DNA from: Gammaproteobacteria bacterium
GTDB taxonomy: Bacteria > Pseudomonadota > Gammaproteobacteria > UBA1113
NCBI GenBank assembly: GCA_019752835.1
Contig: JAIELR010000181.1
Coordinates: 1-7,489 of the forward strand
Reading direction: 5' to 3'
Length of the DNA: 7,489 nucleotides
Shown here: piece by piece, positions 4,182 to 7,489 of the stretch
Layout: each line of letters begins with the position of its first letter
How positions within the stretch are numbered: the stretch's first letter is position 1
The notes under the pieces: model-generated
Seen by the model: only the letters and a program-made list of their open reading frames with translations
Told to the model about the DNA's origin: nothing
The model's database searches: none
Made by a program: the position numbers and the translations under genes

Positions 4182-7100
4182 TCATTTTTTAAGTAGGTTC
4201 TCGCGTTTAAATAATACATAAACTAGTGGAATAATAAATAAAGTAAAAAACGTCCCTATTACTAAACCGCCGATTAGAACAATAGCAAGATTTTGTCGTG
4301 ATACATACATAATTTTATCACTTAACATCAAGGGCGCAGCCCCAAAAATCATGGCTAATGTCGTCATAATGATAGGTCTGAATCGATGTTTAGTAGCTGA
4401 CAAAATCGCATGAATTGCGGTTAATCCGTTTTTCATTTCGGTATTAGCGAATTGCACAATCATAATCCCGTGTTTTGTAATTAAGCCAACTAATGTAATT
4501 AGTCCTAAAGCACTAAAAATGTTCAATGAGCCATGGATCAAAAGTAACGATAAGGCACCACCAATAATAGAGAAAGGCACTGTCAACATAACAATAAAAG
4601 GATCAATAGCACTCTTAAATAAAATGACCAGTAAAAAATAAACACTGACTATCCCTAACAAAGTAATAATTGTCGTTTCATTGTCACTTTCGATATAATT
4701 CTCAGCATTGTTGACATAATGGTACTGAATTCCTGGGGATTGAGTTTTCATGACTTCATTAATTCGAGAAATGCCATCAGACAGATAATAGCCCTTATTT
4801 AGAGTAATTAATATCTGGTCTGCCGGCTGATTGTTAAATGTAGTAATTGCTGAAGGCATGGTAGTGAGATCAACCGTTAAAAAATCCGCCAAAGTATAAT
4901 ATTTTTGCTCTGAATTACTGTATATTTGAACCTTTTGAAATGATTGCGGGTCGTTTAAATTTTCCGTATTCAGTTGAACAAGTATAGGTACATTCAGGCC
5001 AGCAATGCTGAAGTAGTTATTCATTTGCACACCGCCATAGAGAGTCGATAATAATTGAACTATCTGATCGCGTGTAATCCCTGCCTGTTCTGCTTTTGCT
5101 TCATCTATCGTAAAAGCCAATTGTTTTTGCGGCATATTGATCGTATTATTTACTGTTGAAAAGACTGGGGATTTTTCTAAGAGATTAGTCATATTTTGGG
5201 TAGTCTCGTCAATTGTTTGTTGATCTGCGTTGCCGTAAAGATAAAAGCTGATATCAGAATTATCGGAATTCCATGTTAAAAATTGTCCCATCATGGCGTA
5301 GCTATTTTTAATGCCATTGGTTTTTATGTAATTATTAATATTATCTACTGTTTCAGGTATTTTTTTAATATAGCCGTCTTTATATTGTATGGCGGTCACA
5401 ATTGAAGGAACACCTGTTTCCTCATCCTTGTAAGTTGATATAAGGTAATATTTAACCTCAGGATTGTTACTGTAGAATTTTGAAAACAAATTGACTTTTT
5501 GTGCAAGAGAATCGGCTGTGTCGCTAGCAGAGCCTTGAGAAAAGATTTTAATCGTTCCGTCAGGATCAGGTGGGAATATCATCTTAGGTAAGTGAGTAAT
5601 GTTCATCAATCCTAAAATGATGAAAGCGGTCACAATAACAATAGAAAATTTAGCATGATGAATAACGATAGATAATAGCGATTGATAGTGTTTTATGATT
5701 TTTTGTAATGCATCGTCGAATTTCAACTGGTAACGGGTACGTTTTTCATCACCACTAAGTGCCAATGTCATTATAGGAGTTAAACTTAAAGCAAGTATGC
5801 CTGATATTAAGACCGCAGAAGCTAACGTTAACGCAAAAGGCTTTAATAGCAAAGAAACTTGCCCTGTAGAAAACAGCACAGGCAAATATACTGCCAGCAA
5901 AGTTAAAGTTATTCCTATGATAGTGAATGCGATACTATGTGTTCCTTTTACTACAGCATCATACTTATTATGACCACTTTCCACTAGCCGAGTGATATTT
6001 TCCATTACTACGACTGCATCATCTACAACAAGTCCAACAGCAATAACCATTGCTAACAAGGTTAGAAGGTTAATAGAAATCCCCGCCAGGTTTAAAAAAA
6101 TCATGGTGCCTAATAGAGAAATCGGTACAGTAATAGCCGGTATTATTGCGATTCTTAAACGGCCTAAAAAAATCAATACTACGAAAAATACCAATATTGT
6201 CGATATCCCAATCGTATAAACCACTTCTTGCAACGAAGAAAGCATGATTTTTGAAATATCAAAAACTGAGGTTATTTTCATATCTGCTGGCAAAGCGTTG
6301 CTAAGCGAATCAACATAATCACTTGTTTCTTTAGATATTAGAAATGGGTTGGCCGAGGTAGTCGTATATAATTTAATTTGCGCGGCGTTTTCACCATTAA
6401 AATTTACGTAAGCCAAGTCCGTATTGTCTCTTTTTTCAAACGACAAAGCAGCTATATCTTTTAGCTGAATCGATGTAGTGGTATTTTGATTCTGCAACGT
6501 CTCCACTAGATTTTCTGTGGGTTGCGGCTTAGTATAACCAATTATCATGTCGCGCAGTTTATTAAGGGAATTGAAATTGTTGCTCAAATTAATAGGATAT
6601 TGCGTATTGTCTACATATACAGCGCCTAGAGGAGCAGACTGATAATCTTTATTAATCGTATTGGCTACATCAGACGGGTCTAATTTATATAATGCCAATT
6701 GAGCAGGATTTAACTTAATTTTAACCACAGGATTTAAGTAATCGCTGTTGGTTAATACTCCCGAAAAACTGCCAAATTTAGGAGCAAGCGTAGATAAGAT
6801 AAAATTATCTAAGTCAAAAACGCTTAACTCCTTTGAAGAAACCACGTACTGTACCAAACTGGATTGCCCTGAATTAGCTATCATGTATGGCTGAGGGACA
6901 GAAGAAGGCAAATGTGCTGAGTTTATCGCCTGAATAATTTTCAGTTCTGTTTCAATTTCTTGGACAGGAGTAACAGGATAAAGCATGATAAAAATATTCG
7001 CTGTTCCCGCCGATGAATAGGTCGATATATACTCTACATTATCCAAACCACCTAGCCTTGTTACTACTTCGTTGGTTATTTGCTTCTGCACTGTTTGTGC

Positions 7101-7265
7101 ATTCGATCCTGGATAAGCAAGACATAGATAGATTGAGTTTTGGCTTATCTGAGGTAATGGAGTTATCGGTAACTTATATAAGGACAATAATCCTGCTGCA
7201 CAAACTGCTATGCAAGCCATATAGACTACTAATTTATTACGTAAGCATGCTGTCAACCAACTCAT
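4182..7265 (-). CDS. RND-family multidrug efflux permease (AcrB/MdtB/MexK-like)
   Basis: This is a 1027-residue inner-membrane pump, full length for the HAE1-type RND family (about 1020-1050). It exports drugs or other hydrophobic compounds using the proton gradient, as a trimer joined to a periplasmic adaptor and an outer-membrane channel. The expected layout is present: TM1 at about 11-30, a first periplasmic loop (31-340), TM2-TM6 (343-500), TM7 (541-560), a second large loop (560-865) and TM8-TM12 (866-1018). The proton-relay acids are in TM4 as GLVVDDAVVVMEN (Asp415, Asp416), and the matching Lys931 is in TM10 (GLITKHGIMIVQFAN), equivalent to AcrB Asp407, Asp408 and Lys940. The usual PxEDxG-like site after TM7 reads FPPDPDGTI. 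The ATG at 7265 lies 2 bases after the stop of the adaptor gene, with GGAG at 7277-7280 (11-base spacer), so translation is probably coupled. The substrate cannot be read from the sequence. No channel gene follows, so an unlinked TolC-type protein is implied. Confidence 0.95.
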   Translation of the reverse strand: MSWLTACLRNKLVVYMACIAVCAAGLLSLYKLPITPLPQISQNSIYLCLAYPGSNAQTVQKQITNEVVTRLGGLDNVEYISTYSSAGTANIFIMLYPVTPVQEIETELKIIQAINSAHLPSSVPQPYMIANSGQSSLVQYVVSSKELSVFDLDNFILSTLAPKFGSFSGVLTNSDYLNPVVKIKLNPAQLALYKLDPSDVANTINKDYQSAPLGAVYVDNTQYPINLSNNFNSLNKLRDMIIGYTKPQPTENLVETLQNQNTTTSIQLKDIAALSFEKRDNTDLAYVNFNGENAAQIKLYTTTSANPFLISKETSDYVDSLSNALPADMKITSVFDISKIMLSSLQEVVYTIGISTILVFFVVLIFLGRLRIAIIPAITVPISLLGTMIFLNLAGISINLLTLLAMVIAVGLVVDDAVVVMENITRLVESGHNKYDAVVKGTHSIAFTIIGITLTLLAVYLPVLFSTGQVSLLLKPFALTLASAVLISGILALSLTPIMTLALSGDEKRTRYQLKFDDALQKIIKHYQSLLSIVIHHAKFSIVIVTAFIILGLMNITHLPKMIFPPDPDGTIKIFSQGSASDTADSLAQKVNLFSKFYSNNPEVKYYLISTYKDEETGVPSIVTAIQYKDGYIKKIPETVDNINNYIKTNGIKNSYAMMGQFLTWNSDNSDISFYLYGNADQQTIDETTQNMTNLLEKSPVFSTVNNTINMPQKQLAFTIDEAKAEQAGITRDQIVQLLSTLYGGVQMNNYFSIAGLNVPILVQLNTENLNDPQSFQKVQIYSNSEQKYYTLADFLTVDLTTMPSAITTFNNQPADQILITLNKGYYLSDGISRINEVMKTQSPGIQYHYVNNAENYIESDNETTIITLLGIVSVYFLLVILFKSAIDPFIVMLTVPFSIIGGALSLLLIHGSLNIFSALGLITLVGLITKHGIMIVQFANTEMKNGLTAIHAILSATKHRFRPIIMTTLAMIFGAAPLMLSDKIMYVSRQNLAIVLIGGLVIGTFFTLFIIPLVYVLFKRENLLKK

Positions 7266-7267
7266 TA

Positions 7268-7489
7268 TTATGAGGTCTCCACAGCTTGACCATCATGTAA
7301 TAAGTTAGGATTGCTAGTAATAAGGAGATCGCCTTTACTCAATCCTGATTTTATTTCAATTAAACCGGATTTTAATAACTCCCCCGCCTGGAAATATTGT
7401 TTAAATACTTTCTTATCTTTTAGCAGATATACAAAAAAGCCTTGCGAGTCGCTTTGGACTAACTCTTGAGATACAGTAAACCCGATATG
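7268..7489 (-). CDS. Membrane-fusion (periplasmic adaptor) subunit of RND efflux pump, C-terminal part
   Basis: The minus-strand frame is open from the window edge (7489) to a TAA at 7268-7270 and gives 73 residues, HIGFTVSQELVQSD to HDGQAVETS. These match the beta-barrel and membrane-proximal end of HlyD/AcrA-type adaptors: GFFVYLLKDKKVFKQYF, then the family signature IEIKSGLSKGDLLIT and the closing LLHDGQAVET. In the complex this protein bridges the inner-membrane permease and the outer-membrane channel across the periplasm. The N-terminal lipoyl and hairpin domains and the signal peptide lie outside the window. It is the upstream gene of the efflux operon, whose promoter is also outside. 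Confidence 0.93.
   Translation of the reverse strand, partial: HIGFTVSQELVQSDSQGFFVYLLKDKKVFKQYFQAGELLKSGLIEIKSGLSKGDLLITSNPNLLHDGQAVETS

Noticed and set aside
5992..6219. Plus-strand open frame opposite the permease TM2-TM4 region
   Set aside because: Its low-complexity I/T-rich translation is what is expected from the antisense of hydrophobic helices.
7013..7273. Plus-strand open frame of 86 codons opposite the permease start
   Set aside because: It is antisense to well-conserved RND coding sequence, has no recognisable domain and no supporting ribosome binding site.

Overview
The window looks like chromosomal or accessory DNA of a Gram-negative (diderm) proteobacterium of moderately low GC, most likely a gammaproteobacterium. 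The evidence is an outer-membrane beta-barrel protein ending in Phe, several Sec signal peptides, an RND pump with its periplasmic adaptor, and clear Shine-Dalgarno sites before most genes. A Legionellales-like host would fit the style of the proteins, but nothing in the sequence proves it. No rRNA, tRNA, CRISPR array, transposase or integrase was seen.

The layout is two convergent gene blocks. Positions 1-4018 hold eight plus-strand genes, counting a partial one at the left edge. In order they are: a coiled-coil-like protein end, a 75-residue orphan, a 247-residue outer-membrane beta-barrel, a 324-residue secreted protein with two Ig-like/ASH-type domains, an 89-residue phage-repressor-type HTH regulator, a 195-residue cytoplasmic orphan, a 108-residue secreted Cys-rich protein with a duplicated CPGxxCPD motif, and a 164-residue membrane-anchored protein. 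Gaps between them are 9-77 bases. A hairpin at 4040-4072 closes the block. Positions 4182-7489 hold a minus-strand efflux operon: the end of a membrane-fusion protein, then 2 bases later a complete RND permease with its proton-relay residues intact. No outer-membrane channel gene follows the permease.

The first five plus-strand genes (to 2453) are tightly packed and probably co-transcribed. Two are exported (surface and periplasmic), and the set ends in a small DNA-binding protein that could regulate it. After 2453 there is a 77-base AT-rich gap and base composition drops, so the 195-residue gene and those after it may be a separate transcription unit or a later addition. The efflux operon is conventional: the adaptor and permease would act with a TolC-type channel encoded elsewhere. 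The plus-strand block is the part with little precedent. Four of its complete genes have no function I can recognise, and the exported ones combine a barrel, disulfide-candidate Ig-like domains and a Cys/His-rich small protein.
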